The notes: a model not told the origin generated them from the sequence alone. A stretch of DNA of 64,000 bases from Vallitalea okinawensis (GCF_002964605.1 NZ_PQDH01000001.1:1-64000); one strand, 5' to 3'. Counted from the stretch's first letter, positions 53,444-62,990 are shown. Numbers and translations are program-made.

Positions 53444-53483
53444 CACCCCATCTTCTCTCTATTTTATCAGAAAATTAGATAAA

Positions 53484-53520
53484 TAGAAAGACTAGGGTAT
53501 GAACTACTCCCCTAGCCTTT
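53484..53520 (-). terminator. Terminator between importer and two-component genes
   Basis: CTAGGGG / CCCTAG stem within AAAGGCTAGGGG, followed by TCTTTCT on the minus strand. It partly separates the ABC genes from the kinase gene. Confidence 0.65.
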
Positions 53521-53530
53521 GTTATATTTT

Positions 53531-54913
53531 TTACTTGTTAGCCCAATACTTTATGGATTCTGCTTTTAGACTTTCAATAAACTCTTCTGGTGTTAATTCA
53601 CCAAATACCAACTGATTATCGATAGGATAAAATACGTTAGCAAACCATTCAGAATACATAGCCATGGCACCATCATAGGAAAGATGGAAAGTTTCTGCAC
53701 TACTCACTACTGGTTCTATATCAGCAAGTATGTCTGGATATGCTACATCTTTTCGTGCTGAGATATTAAGAGTTTCTGTCGCATATTTCTCTGCATATTC
53801 TTTCTCCATCATAAATCGAAGTAACTCTTTCGCTCCTTCAGGGTTAGGTGCATCCTTAGGAATAGCACAACCAATGAGGTAAGCTTCAACATCTTTATTA
53901 GAACCTACTCCACCATCAACCATTGGGAAAGGATAGAAACCAAAATTAAAATCTGCATCTGCAATATCTTTTGTCTCGACCGGAATCCAGCTACCACATA
54001 GTACACTACCTGATTTACCTAAAGCCCAATCCGATTGACCAGCTGGATAATTACTACCTTCATATCCGTCTTGGAAGTGGTTTTTGCCTCCCTTACTGAT
54101 TTCATAAACCAGTTCAGCTGCCTTTAAGAAACCTGGGTCATCCCATGATGCACCCGTTTTATCTCCAGCTGCTTCATATAAAGCACCTTTACCTAATACA
54201 CGAATAACTGACCAATAATAATAATAAGCGTTGTAGAAAGATATGTTACCATCTAAAGCTAATGGCGCAATACCTGCCTCTAATAAAGCTTCATTGTTAA
54301 CAACAAACTCTTCCCAAGTGTTTGGTGCTTCTAATGATAATTCTTCAAACATAGATTTATCATAGAAAAAGCCTGAAGTTATATAAGAATATGGCATGTA
54401 ATAAAGATTCCCCTCTTGCTCATAGAGTCTAACCACATCTTCATTAAATACATCCATCATGGTTCCACCTTCAGGACCTGCTTCAGCAAAGAAGTCTGTT
54501 AAAGGCAATACTAAGGACTCTTCTTTCATTAACGCCCCGTTTAATTCGCTTAAGTCTTGATCAATGATATCAGGAGCATCATTCATCAATAATCGACTTC
54601 TAATCTTTGTTAATACGTCACGTCCTGCAAATTCTACCTCCACTTTTGTTCCTGTTTCTGCTTCAAAATCAGCACAAATCGCTTTGATGACTTCTGCTTG
54701 TGGTTCACCTTCATTCCACATGGAAACATAATTCAGATTACCAACATTCTTTGTCTCTTCCTTCTCCTCTTTAGGCTCATTTTTAGCCTCTTCTTTTACT
54801 TCTGTTTTTACACCTTCTTCTTTAGCTGTTTCTGTTTCGCCACATGCAGTCAATAACCCCATAATAAATATGACTGAAAGTAGTAATGCTAAAACCTTCT
54901 TAAAACTTTTCAA
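53531..54913 (-). CDS. Sugar ABC transporter binding lipoprotein (family 1 type)
   Basis: 460 aa. Lipoprotein signal (VLALLLSVIFIMGLLTACG, lipobox LTAC) and a Lys/Glu-rich tether (about 27-55). The extracellular solute-binding protein type 1 domain follows (VSMWNEGEPQAEVIKAICAD, DAPDIIDQDLSEL, YYMPYSYITSGFFYDKSMF). It is the MalE-like partner of the two permeases upstream. Starts with TTG seven bases after GGGGGT. Confidence 0.92.
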   Translation of the reverse strand: MKSFKKVLALLLSVIFIMGLLTACGETETAKEEGVKTEVKEEAKNEPKEEKEETKNVGNLNYVSMWNEGEPQAEVIKAICADFEAETGTKVEVEFAGRDVLTKIRSRLLMNDAPDIIDQDLSELNGALMKEESLVLPLTDFFAEAGPEGGTMMDVFNEDVVRLYEQEGNLYYMPYSYITSGFFYDKSMFEELSLEAPNTWEEFVVNNEALLEAGIAPLALDGNISFYNAYYYYWSVIRVLGKGALYEAAGDKTGASWDDPGFLKAAELVYEISKGGKNHFQDGYEGSNYPAGQSDWALGKSGSVLCGSWIPVETKDIADADFNFGFYPFPMVDGGVGSNKDVEAYLIGCAIPKDAPNPEGAKELLRFMMEKEYAEKYATETLNISARKDVAYPDILADIEPVVSSAETFHLSYDGAMAMYSEWFANVFYPIDNQLVFGELTPEEFIESLKAESIKYWANK

Positions 54914-54955
54914 TTCATTTACCCCCTTATTATTCTACTTATATCTTGTCAACTA

Positions 54956-55852
54956 TCACTCTTTCACTGCTCCCATAGTCAAACCTTCCATGATCGTTCG
55001 TGATAGAAGAATATACACCATAAATGTAGGTACTACAACCGTTGTAAAACCAGCAAATAAAGAAACCCAATCTCCTGTGTATTGCATAGAACCTTGTAAA
55101 GAATACAAGCCTATGGATAAAGTGTACTTGCTGTCCTTAGTCAATAATGTTAATGCTAATAAAAATTCATTCCAAAGCCAAATGAGATTAAATATACCGG
55201 ATGTAACTAAAGCTGGGCGCCCAAGTGGTAACATGATCTTAAAAAATGTTTTGATAGGAGAGCATCCATCGATATAAGCTGCTTCCTCTAATTGACTGGG
55301 TAGTGTCTTAAAGAATCCCATCATTAAGAAAATAGTAAATGGTATGGATAAAGCTATATAAACTAAGCAAAGACCTACTAGACTATTGATTAATTTCAAA
55401 CTGAATAAAACAAAGAATAGTGGTACTAATAGCAATTGATAAGGTACGCCCATACCAAATGTAAAAAACCGCGAAAATGCTTCCTTGAATTTAAAAGGTA
55501 TTCTTGATAGAACATAAGATGCTGGAGCACAGATAGCAATCAAGCCAAAGACCGCTCCTAATACAACTAATAAACTGTTGATAAAGTAGGTATTCAAGTG
55601 ATAGTTGTTCCAAACGTTAGCATAATTACTCCACTGTGGCGCTTGGAAGAACCCCCATACATTTTCAAAAAGTTCCCGATTGGTCTTCAAGGAACCAATG
55701 AGTATCCACAAAAAGGCAAATAATGAAAACCCACACCATAAGTTTAAAAATATCTTCACTAAAAACCCAGGCACACTCTTTATAACCCTTCGCATACCAC
55801 GTTCATACATTAAGGAAGGACTACTATTCCGATTGATCTTTGCATTTCCCAT
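54956..55852 (-). CDS. Sugar ABC permease, MalG-like
   Basis: 298 aa, six transmembrane helices, EAA loop EEAAYIDGCSPIKTFFKIML, end FLSRTIMEGLTMGAVKE-like as in MalG/CUT1 permeases. It pairs with the MalF-like protein encoded 12 bp upstream. RBS AAGGAGGAG. Confidence 0.92.
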   Translation of the reverse strand: MGNAKINRNSSPSLMYERGMRRVIKSVPGFLVKIFLNLWCGFSLFAFLWILIGSLKTNRELFENVWGFFQAPQWSNYANVWNNYHLNTYFINSLLVVLGAVFGLIAICAPASYVLSRIPFKFKEAFSRFFTFGMGVPYQLLLVPLFFVLFSLKLINSLVGLCLVYIALSIPFTIFLMMGFFKTLPSQLEEAAYIDGCSPIKTFFKIMLPLGRPALVTSGIFNLIWLWNEFLLALTLLTKDSKYTLSIGLYSLQGSMQYTGDWVSLFAGFTTVVVPTFMVYILLSRTIMEGLTMGAVKE

Positions 55853-55864
55853 AAGTACTCCTCC

Positions 55865-56773
55865 TTAATATTCAATGGTTTCACGTTTAGCCAATAGTGA
55901 AACGATAATAACAAAAGTTACAATTAATAAGAACATCACCACTCCCATTGCAGTACTATAACCCATGCGATAAATGGTTACTCGTCGGCCAAAAGCTGTC
56001 ATGTACATATATGTTGCTAAGTTTTGTGACCCTGGTGGCGGGACATCCACCCCTCCACCCCATGCATAGAGCAGTGAGAATTCCTTCACAGCATTAATAC
56101 ACCATAATATGATTGCTGTTGTTAGAACATCCCAGATCATAGGAATTTTTATTTTAAAGAATATTTTAAGCTCATTAGCACCTTCTAACTGTGCCGCTTC
56201 AATTAACCCTTGAGGTACACGATCAAAAGCAGCTAGAAGTATAACGCAATAGAAGCCTGTATACATCCATACTAAAGCCACTAAGATAGACCAAATAAGG
56301 GTGTCAGGTGCAAGCCATGCCTTTTCTAAGTTTTCTAACCCTATAACTCGTAACAGATTATTAAGTAATCCCCATTGTTTATTATAGATAAAGGACCATA
56401 AAATAGCTACTGCTACCGGATTCACCACAGAGGGAAAGAACAATATAGCTCGATAGAACTTCTTCCCTTTGATATCTGTTGTGAGTACGCCGCATAATAT
56501 AAAGGCAATAGTAAAAATTATGATACCTCCAATAAAAATAATGATGAAAGTATTGTTCATCACCACAGACCAGAAATGGCTGTCATGGAATAATTCGATA
56601 AAGTTACCTAATCCAATAAAGTCCATATCATTTGAGAATCCACTCCAATCAAATAAACTAACATAAAAAGCTCTGATTGATGGATAAATGAAAAAGAATA
56701 AATATAAGACCGTAACAGGTAATAAAAATAGAATAATCATTTTTTTATGTTCCTTGCGATAAATAGTAACCAC
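55865..56773 (-). CDS. Sugar ABC permease, MalF-like
   Basis: 302 aa, six transmembrane helices, EAA loop EAAQLEGANELKIFFKIKIP, and an N-terminal FLLPVTVLYLFFFIYPSIRA motif. First gene of the second importer. GTG at 56773 is used in this call; the ATG twelve codons later, after AAGGA, is an alternative. Importer ATPase not encoded here. Confidence 0.9.
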   Translation of the reverse strand: MVTIYRKEHKKMIILFLLPVTVLYLFFFIYPSIRAFYVSLFDWSGFSNDMDFIGLGNFIELFHDSHFWSVVMNNTFIIIFIGGIIIFTIAFILCGVLTTDIKGKKFYRAILFFPSVVNPVAVAILWSFIYNKQWGLLNNLLRVIGLENLEKAWLAPDTLIWSILVALVWMYTGFYCVILLAAFDRVPQGLIEAAQLEGANELKIFFKIKIPMIWDVLTTAIILWCINAVKEFSLLYAWGGGVDVPPPGSQNLATYMYMTAFGRRVTIYRMGYSTAMGVVMFLLIVTFVIIVSLLAKRETIEY

Positions 56774-56880
56774 CCTCTCATATCATCTAACGCAAACTAA
56801 GTTCAATAGTCAACATATAAGAATCATTATGAACTTTACTCATGTACAACATCTGAGTCATTAACCTGATCTCTGTATTA

Positions 56881-56909
56881 ATCATATCGAAGAAGTGTGG
56901 CTTTCACAA
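56881..56909 (-). promoter_or_regulatory. Sigma-A promoter of second sugar importer
   Basis: Minus strand TTGTGA, 17 bp, TATGAT, about 110 bp before the permease start. No other gene lies between. Confidence 0.5.
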
Positions 56910-56955
56910 GTCCAGTCTTTTCTCAAACTATTTTGAAAGGACAAATTCCATGGTA

Positions 56956-56988
56956 TAAAAAAAAGTATAGTAATATACTATACTTTTT
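56956..56988. terminator. Terminator of 127-aa gene
   Basis: AAAAGTATAGTA / TACTATACTTTTT, T-runs on both sides, past the stop at 57010. Confidence 0.8.
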
Positions 56989-57009
56989 CATTCAACTATT
57001 TAATTATTA

Positions 57010-57393
57010 TTAAAAACTATCCAATATAATCGTTAGTTTATCAATCAGCTCTATATCTTTGATGTCTTCTGGATTTTTAGATCCTACCTTGTGTTTTTTG
57101 ATACTGTTTAAAGTTGCTACAGGTAAATCTTCTATATATTCTACTTCATCACCATCGCATTCTTTAACAATAACTTGTCCATCTTTGATATGTAAAGATT
57201 CTTCATCCTTATTGGCTTTGTCGTTATTTTCTAGCAATTCCTTGTATAACGTACTTGTACAACCAATTTCTATGCTCTCTGTATCATATCTAACACCGTG
57301 TAGAACTAAAGCTGTTCTAGCTGAAGCCCAGTATTCATTTGCTGGTAAGTTTAAATCATGTAGTCGATCAATTACATCATCTCTTTTAAGCAT
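57010..57393 (-). CDS. Nucleotidyltransferase-like small protein
   Basis: 127 aa. NANEYWASARTALVLHGVRY-type start (seen as PANEYWASARTALVLHGVR) and SIEIGCTSTLYKELL resemble the nucleotidyltransferase fold seen in stand-alone clostridial proteins. The usual catalytic D-x-D before G-C is replaced by E-I-G-C, so catalysis is doubtful. The C-terminus ends NPEDIKDIELIDKLTIIL. RBS AAAGGAGG. Function unknown. Confidence 0.55.
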   Translation of the reverse strand: MLKRDDVIDRLHDLNLPANEYWASARTALVLHGVRYDTESIEIGCTSTLYKELLENNDKANKDEESLHIKDGQVIVKECDGDEVEYIEDLPVATLNSIKKHKVGSKNPEDIKDIELIDKLTIILDSF

Positions 57394-57520
57394 TGTCGTA
57401 CCTCCTTTTAGAAAATATTCTAAACATTTTTTCTTGGCGGAATTGCTTATCTAGTCTATATTATATGCTAAATTCCTCATAAAGTAAAGTCGCACCCATT
57501 AACTTCCAAGAAAAAGAGAA

Positions 57521-57561
57521 AGAAAAATGCATAATAAAGTAGTTTCTACCTCATTATGCAT
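57521..57561 (-). terminator. Terminator of cysE-rlmB operon
   Basis: ATGCATAAT / ATTATGCAT with a 17-base loop and TTTTTCTTTCT on the minus strand, just past the rlmB stop. It marks the operon end where rae1-sigH would follow in many relatives. Confidence 0.75.
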
Positions 57562-57565
57562 ACTT

Positions 57566-58300
57566 TTATTTCATACGTTGTCGTATAATCTCATACATCA
57601 AAACACCTGCTGCAACAGATGCATTAAGTGAGTTAATTTCACCTTTCATCGGAATACGGGTTATGAAATCGCATTTTTCTTTTACCAGGCGTGACACACC
57701 TTCGCCTTCACTACCAATAACAAGGCAGATAGGACCTTTCAAATCTACATCATACATCATATCTCCATCCATATCAGCACATACCGCCCAAAGACCTTTC
57801 TTTTGAAGATCTTCAATGGTTCTTCCAATATTGGAGACTTTGGCTACAGGAGTATGTTCAATAGCCCCAGCTGATGTTTTTGCCACAACAGCCGTCAAAC
57901 CAACAGCACGACGCTTAGGTATGACAATTCCATGAGCACCAACGATATTGGCTGTACGAATGATAGCACCTAAGTTATGTGGGTCAACTATATTATCAAG
58001 AACAATGATAAAAGGATCTTCTCCCTTATCTTTGGCTCTGTCCATAATATTTTCAAGTGTTGAATAATCGTAAGAAGCAATAAAAGCAATAACTCCTTGG
58101 TGCTTTTCACCTTCAGAAAGACTGTCCAATTTTTCCTTATTGACTTCTTGTATAACGTAGCCGTTACTTTTTGCTTGGCTAATTATTTTTTTGATAGATC
58201 CTTCTTTTGATCCTTTTTGAATCATTATTTTATCAATAGTCCGCTCTGTTTTAAATGCTTCAATGACTGCATTACGTCCAATCAAAATATTATCCTTCAT
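57566..58300 (-). CDS. rlmB: 23S rRNA 2'-O-methyltransferase RlmB
   Basis: 244 aa. N-terminal L30e-like substrate domain (about 1-75: IGRNAVIEAFKTERTIDKIM) and SPOUT domain with motifs NIVDPHNLGAIIRTANIVGA, CLVIGSEGEGVSRLV and IPMKGEINSLNASVAAGVLM. Methylates G2251 of 23S rRNA in the family. Its ATG starts one base after the stop of the flippase gene, showing coupling. Last gene of the cys operon. Confidence 0.93.
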   Translation of the reverse strand: MKDNILIGRNAVIEAFKTERTIDKIMIQKGSKEGSIKKIISQAKSNGYVIQEVNKEKLDSLSEGEKHQGVIAFIASYDYSTLENIMDRAKDKGEDPFIIVLDNIVDPHNLGAIIRTANIVGAHGIVIPKRRAVGLTAVVAKTSAGAIEHTPVAKVSNIGRTIEDLQKKGLWAVCADMDGDMMYDVDLKGPICLVIGSEGEGVSRLVKEKCDFITRIPMKGEINSLNASVAAGVLMYEIIRQRMK

Positions 58301-58301
58301 A

Positions 58302-59906
58302 TTATCTACCTCTGTAAAAAATTTTGTTAATTATTTTATAAATACGCTCACCTTGTGGAATATAATAGTAGTCTTCTTCCTTTAGCGCCTGCGTTAAAAT
58401 GATTAATATACCATATACCAATACGCCAACCATAACACTAACACCTATTTGCAAAATAGCTATGCTAGTCATCTTCTGGATGAAGTAAAATGTTCCATAA
58501 GTACAAATCCCCATAACCAATGTTGAAATGAATCCTTTTAATAGGAAAGGAATATTGATTTTATAATTTGTTTTTTTCGACACAGTAATATAATTAAGTA
58601 TAGCCAAACTTCCATAGGCAATAACAGAGCTTAATACTGCTCCTTTAACATAGAGTGCATCATTGATCAACATCATATTGAAGCATAGCTTTATAGCAGA
58701 TGCTATTGCTAAATTAATTAATGGCAAGTAGACGTTGCCAATTCCTTGAAGTACAGCCGTATAGGTTTGAGCCATAATAACAAAGAGTATGCTCAAACTG
58801 TAGATAGCTAAAACCCCTGCTCCACTTGGATCACTGAAGAAAAACAATTGGAGTAAAGGCTTGGCTAATATAAAAATACCAATACTCGCTGGCAAGGCAA
58901 TTAAATAAGCCAACTTTGATGCTATATCTATCTTTTCTTTAAGCTGTTTTATATCTTTTAAGGCTACAGCTTCTGATATAGCTGGTAATATGCTGATGAC
59001 CAAAGATACACTAAGAACCATAGGGATATTAATGAAGGTATCAGCCTTGATCTTCTGACCCATCATCTCGTTAGCAGCAGCGAAATCTAGACCTACATGC
59101 TTTAATTCTCGAACAATCGTAAATGAATCGATAAAGTTCATCATGGTATAGCAAGCTGCTCCTATGGCAATTGGTATAGCAATTGTAAAAATAGACTTGA
59201 ATACCTGAGAGAAAACAATAGCATTACCACTTTGATCTTCTTTAACTTTCTTCAGTATGCTTTTTCGCTTATAACCATACATAACAACAAGGAATAACAT
59301 GCTTAAAAAGACGCCTATACTCAATCCAACAGCTGCTCCACCTGCAGCATAATCAATATCGTATCCCATAGATAATAAGAACATGACGAAGCCAATACCA
59401 AATATCACTTTACCAAGGGATTCGAAAATTTGCGCAAAAGCTGATGGCAACATGTTTTGCATGCCTTGAAAATAGCCGCGAATAGCACCAACAATAGCTA
59501 AAATAACGGGACTTATGGCCATTCCTTTTAATGCATAAACGGTTCCAGGGTCCCACCCAGCAATGTCAACAATGAATTCAGTTAAACCAAATAATAAAAT
59601 TGATGATAATCCACCTAAGACCACTAAAATCATTAACATGTACTTAAAGATGGTATGTGCTTCTTCATAGCGATTAAAGGCTAACTTCTCAGATACCATC
59701 TTAGACATGGCCGATGAAATACCAGTAATAAAAATTGCAATAAATAATGTATAGATGGGATAAGGATTGTAATAAAAAGCCAGACCTTCATCACCAACAA
59801 AGGCTTGTAAAGGTACTTTAAAGAACATGTTAATCAGTTTTGTTGCAATACCTGCAATGGATAATAAAACTGCCCCATGCACAAATTTCTTTGTATTATT
59901 CGACAT
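58302..59906 (-). CDS. SpoVB/MurJ-type flippase (polysaccharide biosynthesis family)
   Basis: 534 aa from the ATG after GGAGGA; the longer reading overlaps mrnC without a binding site. About 14 transmembrane helices of the MVF/MATE-like fold. Markers: GAVLLSIAGIATKLINMFFK, PYPIYTLFIAIFITGISSAM and LPAISEAVALKDIKQLKEKI. SpoVB-like members act in spore cortex or lipid-linked sugar flipping. Located between mrnC and rlmB, which is unusual for this operon. Confidence 0.88.
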   Translation of the reverse strand: MSNNTKKFVHGAVLLSIAGIATKLINMFFKVPLQAFVGDEGLAFYYNPYPIYTLFIAIFITGISSAMSKMVSEKLAFNRYEEAHTIFKYMLMILVVLGGLSSILLFGLTEFIVDIAGWDPGTVYALKGMAISPVILAIVGAIRGYFQGMQNMLPSAFAQIFESLGKVIFGIGFVMFLLSMGYDIDYAAGGAAVGLSIGVFLSMLFLVVMYGYKRKSILKKVKEDQSGNAIVFSQVFKSIFTIAIPIAIGAACYTMMNFIDSFTIVRELKHVGLDFAAANEMMGQKIKADTFINIPMVLSVSLVISILPAISEAVALKDIKQLKEKIDIASKLAYLIALPASIGIFILAKPLLQLFFFSDPSGAGVLAIYSLSILFVIMAQTYTAVLQGIGNVYLPLINLAIASAIKLCFNMMLINDALYVKGAVLSSVIAYGSLAILNYITVSKKTNYKINIPFLLKGFISTLVMGICTYGTFYFIQKMTSIAILQIGVSVMVGVLVYGILIILTQALKEEDYYYIPQGERIYKIINKIFYRGR

Positions 59907-59907
59907 A

Positions 59908-60348
59908 CTATTCCTCCGTCGTATCTTGCTCCAGTCCTTCAATCCCAAAATTAATAATTTCGAAGATGCGTTCCATCCTACCTTCTAAATATAAATAACC
60001 TAATAGTGCTTCAAATCCTGTGGCATTTTTGTAATCCATTAGATTGGCATTCTTAGGAACTGATGCGGACTTAGCATTTCTTCCTCTTTTGAATACAGCT
60101 ACCTCTTCATCTGTCAGCTTGTCCATGATGCCTTTAACTATTACTGCTTGAGCGGAAGCTTTGACATAGGTTCTGCATTCTGAATGCAACTTATTAACAG
60201 GTGCATTTGCCTTTGCTACCACTTTAGTACGTATGATTAAATCATAGATGGAGTCACCCATAAATGCTAAGACCAAAGGTGAATATTGTCTTGTATTCAC
60301 CTTTGGTATATTAAGTGCCTCAAACCAACTATCTAATTCCTTTGTCAT
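59908..60348 (-). CDS. mrnC: Mini-ribonuclease III MrnC
   Basis: 146 aa. RNase III catalytic domain without a double-strand-binding domain: YSPLVLAFMGDSIYDLIIRT (the family Asp), NKLHSECRTYVKASAQA and KNATGFEALLGYLYLEGRME (catalytic Glu). Matures 23S rRNA ends in Bacilli. RBS AAGGTG; directly follows cysS. Confidence 0.93.
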   Translation of the reverse strand: MTKELDSWFEALNIPKVNTRQYSPLVLAFMGDSIYDLIIRTKVVAKANAPVNKLHSECRTYVKASAQAVIVKGIMDKLTDEEVAVFKRGRNAKSASVPKNANLMDYKNATGFEALLGYLYLEGRMERIFEIINFGIEGLEQDTTEE

Positions 60349-60357
60349 TCTATCACC

Positions 60358-61755
60358 TTATATCCTTTTAAAGCGTACACCTTCTCTTGTATCTTCTAAT
60401 AGGATACCTTTCGCTTTAAGTTCATCTCTAATTTCATCTGCTCTTGCAAAGTTACGATCTTTTCTCGCTTGTTGTCTTTCTTCTATAAGTTTCTCAATAT
60501 CTTCATCTAGTAATTCTTCTTCTTTTTCAACCTTTAATCCTAACACATCTGATAAAGTTGTTATGCGATCAAGTAAGAATTCTGCATAGGTTTTACTTAC
60601 ATCACCAGTAATTTCTGTATTGGAGAAGCGAATCAGTTCAAATATAGCTGCAATAGCATCTGCTGTATTAAAATCATCGTCCATGGCTTCTTCAAACTTC
60701 TTAACCAAACCTTCTACGGTAGCTTTACGTAATTCTTCATTTTCTGTCATCTTCTCAATTTCAGTATGTTCAATAACGTGTTTAATATTGAATACACCTG
60801 TTTGAATACGATCTAGTGAATTACTTGCTGATTCCATTAATTCTCTTGAGAAGTTAATAGGACTTCTGTAATGTGCACTTAACATGAACATACGGATAGC
60901 ATCATAACCAAATTCTTCAGCTACTTGGCGTGCTGTATAGAAGTTGCCTTCTGACTTGGACATTTTCTTGTTCTCAATGTTCAAGAAACGGTTATGCATC
61001 CAGTATTTAGCGAAGGCTTTTCCATTGGCTGCTTCACTTTGTGCTATCTCATTTTCATGATGAGGGAACACTAAATCTTCACCACCAGCATGAATATCTA
61101 TTTCTTCACCTAAATAGCGTTTTGCCATAACAGAACATTCGATATGCCACCCTGGGCGACCATCCGACCATGGGCTTGACCATGCTGGTTCACCTTCTTT
61201 TTTAGGCTTCCATAAAACAAAGTCCATAGGGTGTCTCTTGTCTTCATTGACAGCGATACGTGCACCAGCTTCAAGATCTTCTTGATTTTTTTTGGATAGC
61301 TTTCCATACTCATCAAAGTTTTGAGTATTGTAATAAACTGTTCCATTAACTTCATAAGCTGCCTCTTTATCGATGAGGGTTTGAATCATCTCGATAATAC
61401 CATCTATTTCATTGGTAACCCTTGGATGGGTTGTAGCACGCTTAACGTTAAGACCATCGGCATCTTTTAATGTCTCATTAATATATCTTTCTGCAACTTC
61501 TGCTGCGGTTATACCTTCTTCATTAGCCTTTTTGATAATTTTATCATCGACATCTGTGAAATTTTGTACGTAATTAACATCATAACCTTTGTATTCGAAG
61601 TAACGTCTCACAGCATCAAATACGATATAAGGTCTTGCATTACCTATATGAATAAAGTTATAAACAGTAGGTCCACAGACATACATCTTCACTTTGTTTT
61701 CTTCTACGGGTATAAATTCTTCTTTTTTGCCAGATAAAGTATTGTATACTTTCAT
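60358..61755 (-). CDS. cysS: Cysteinyl-tRNA synthetase
   Basis: 465 aa, the usual length. HIGH-type motif FIHIGNARPYIVFDAVRRYF, zinc ligands in MYVCGPTVYNF, WHIECSVMA and HHENEIAQSE, and KMSKSEGNFYTARQVA. DALR and C-terminal extension are present (ARKDRNFARADEIRDELKAK). Charges tRNA-Cys. Overlaps nothing; 12 bp after cysE. Under the T-box leader. Confidence 0.96.
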   Translation of the reverse strand: MKVYNTLSGKKEEFIPVEENKVKMYVCGPTVYNFIHIGNARPYIVFDAVRRYFEYKGYDVNYVQNFTDVDDKIIKKANEEGITAAEVAERYINETLKDADGLNVKRATTHPRVTNEIDGIIEMIQTLIDKEAAYEVNGTVYYNTQNFDEYGKLSKKNQEDLEAGARIAVNEDKRHPMDFVLWKPKKEGEPAWSSPWSDGRPGWHIECSVMAKRYLGEEIDIHAGGEDLVFPHHENEIAQSEAANGKAFAKYWMHNRFLNIENKKMSKSEGNFYTARQVAEEFGYDAIRMFMLSAHYRSPINFSRELMESASNSLDRIQTGVFNIKHVIEHTEIEKMTENEELRKATVEGLVKKFEEAMDDDFNTADAIAAIFELIRFSNTEITGDVSKTYAEFLLDRITTLSDVLGLKVEKEEELLDEDIEKLIEERQQARKDRNFARADEIRDELKAKGILLEDTREGVRFKRI

Positions 61756-61767
61756 AAGATCAACTCC

Positions 61768-62418
61768 TTACTTTTTCTCGACTCTTTTTAGTCTGTCTTC
61801 TAAAATTTCTATGCGTAATAAGAGACGACACATTTCCATTTTAACTGGATCAGGTAAGTGCACTTGATCCAATGTATCTTTAGGCTTAACCTTTTTCTCG
61901 CCTCGTTTAACAACTTTACCAGGGATACCGACAACTGTTGAGTTAGGGGGTACCTCGCCAAGCACAACTGAACCTGCCCCTATTCTTGAATTATCTCCTA
62001 CTTTGAAGGATCCTAGTACTTTAGCTCCGGTACTAATCATAACATCATCACCAATAGTAGGATGACGCTTGCCGTGTTCCTTCCCTGTACCACCCAAAGT
62101 AACACCTTGATAAATGGTTACATTATCACCAATTTCACAGGTTTCACCAATAACAACACCCATTCCATGGTCAATGAATAATCCTTTACCAATGGTTGCT
62201 CCAGGATGGATTTCAATACCAGTTTTTTTACGAGATCTCTGAGAGATATGTCTTGCCCAAAAGTACCACCCTTTTTTATACATCCAGTGAGCAACACGAT
62301 GGTTTATGACTGCCCAGAAACTTGGATATAGAAAAACTTCAGAACTTTTCTTAATAGCTGGATCCCGTTCTTTAATAACTTGAATCTCTTCCTTAATATA
62401 TTTCATAATATTAATCAT
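61768..62418 (-). CDS. cysE: Serine O-acetyltransferase
   Basis: 216 aa from the ATG after CGGGGTG. N-terminal helical domain and left-handed beta helix (GIEIHPGATIGKGLFIDHGM, GETCEIGDNVTIYQGVTLGG, GAKVLGSFKVGDNSRIGAGS). Acetylates L-serine with acetyl-CoA, first step of cysteine synthesis. First gene of the cys operon; its short EpsC-type end matches the Firmicutes form. Controlled by the T-box upstream. Confidence 0.95.
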   Translation of the reverse strand: MINIMKYIKEEIQVIKERDPAIKKSSEVFLYPSFWAVINHRVAHWMYKKGWYFWARHISQRSRKKTGIEIHPGATIGKGLFIDHGMGVVIGETCEIGDNVTIYQGVTLGGTGKEHGKRHPTIGDDVMISTGAKVLGSFKVGDNSRIGAGSVVLGEVPPNSTVVGIPGKVVKRGEKKVKPKDTLDQVHLPDPVKMEMCRLLLRIEILEDRLKRVEKK

Positions 62419-62523
62419 GTAATCACCCCGATTTATATCCACTTTAAACGTTTTATAAGAATATCTTTTTCTAGGCCGTTATTGATGCCTTCCTTGAGGT
62501 GTTTTATTAGCTTTCCTGCACGG

Positions 62524-62559
62524 CAAGTAAAAGTTTAATAGCACTTAACTTTACTTGCA
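62524..62559. repeat. Inverted repeat between T-box terminator and cysE
   Basis: GCAAGTAAAA ... TTTACTTGC arms with an 18-base loop, just downstream (in transcription) of the T-box terminator. It could fold in the read-through mRNA. Confidence 0.5.
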
Positions 62560-62561
62560 TT

Positions 62562-62838
62562 AAAAAACTTCGTCTCTATAAAAAAGAGACGAAGTTACTC
62601 GCGGTTCCACTCTCATTAGCATAAAAACATACTTATTATGCTCACTCAATACCCTTTTAACGGTGGGCTGCCGGATTAAACTACTTATTAATATACTCGT
62701 TCGCTTAATCAGTTCAAGGATGCAATTCATTTAATTTCTCGATAGAACTGCTTTCAGCCGGTGACAGTTCCTCTCTGATTCGTTCCATTAAACTACTCTT
62801 CCTATCATTACCATTTTCATATACTTCAACTTGTGTTT
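62562..62838 (-). promoter_or_regulatory. T-box riboswitch leader (Cys) of cysE operon
   Basis: Minus strand: stem I region with AGAGTAGT and GAACTG...CAGTTC, then the T-box core AGAGTGGAACCGCGAG (about 62597-62612), then the terminator AACTTCGTCTCTTTTTTATA / GAGACGAAGTTTTTT (62562-62595). TGC in GAATTGCATCC is a plausible Cys specifier codon. Uncharged tRNA-Cys would let transcription read into cysE. Confidence 0.88.
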
Positions 62839-62867
62839 ATGTTAATACATATTGAGCAGTATGTCAA
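62839..62867 (-). promoter_or_regulatory. Sigma-A promoter of T-box/cysE operon
   Basis: TTGACA (62862-62867 on the plus strand as TGTCAA), 17 bp, TAACAT (62839-62844). Confidence 0.7.
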
Positions 62868-62990
62868 GGATAAATACAGATATTGGACTGCAAAATCCTT
62901 TACCCTGAATCATTGTGAATAATTGGGTTTACTAATAGTTTATTACATGACAAGAATAAAGTGACAATATTATAACAAAAATATAAGCTT

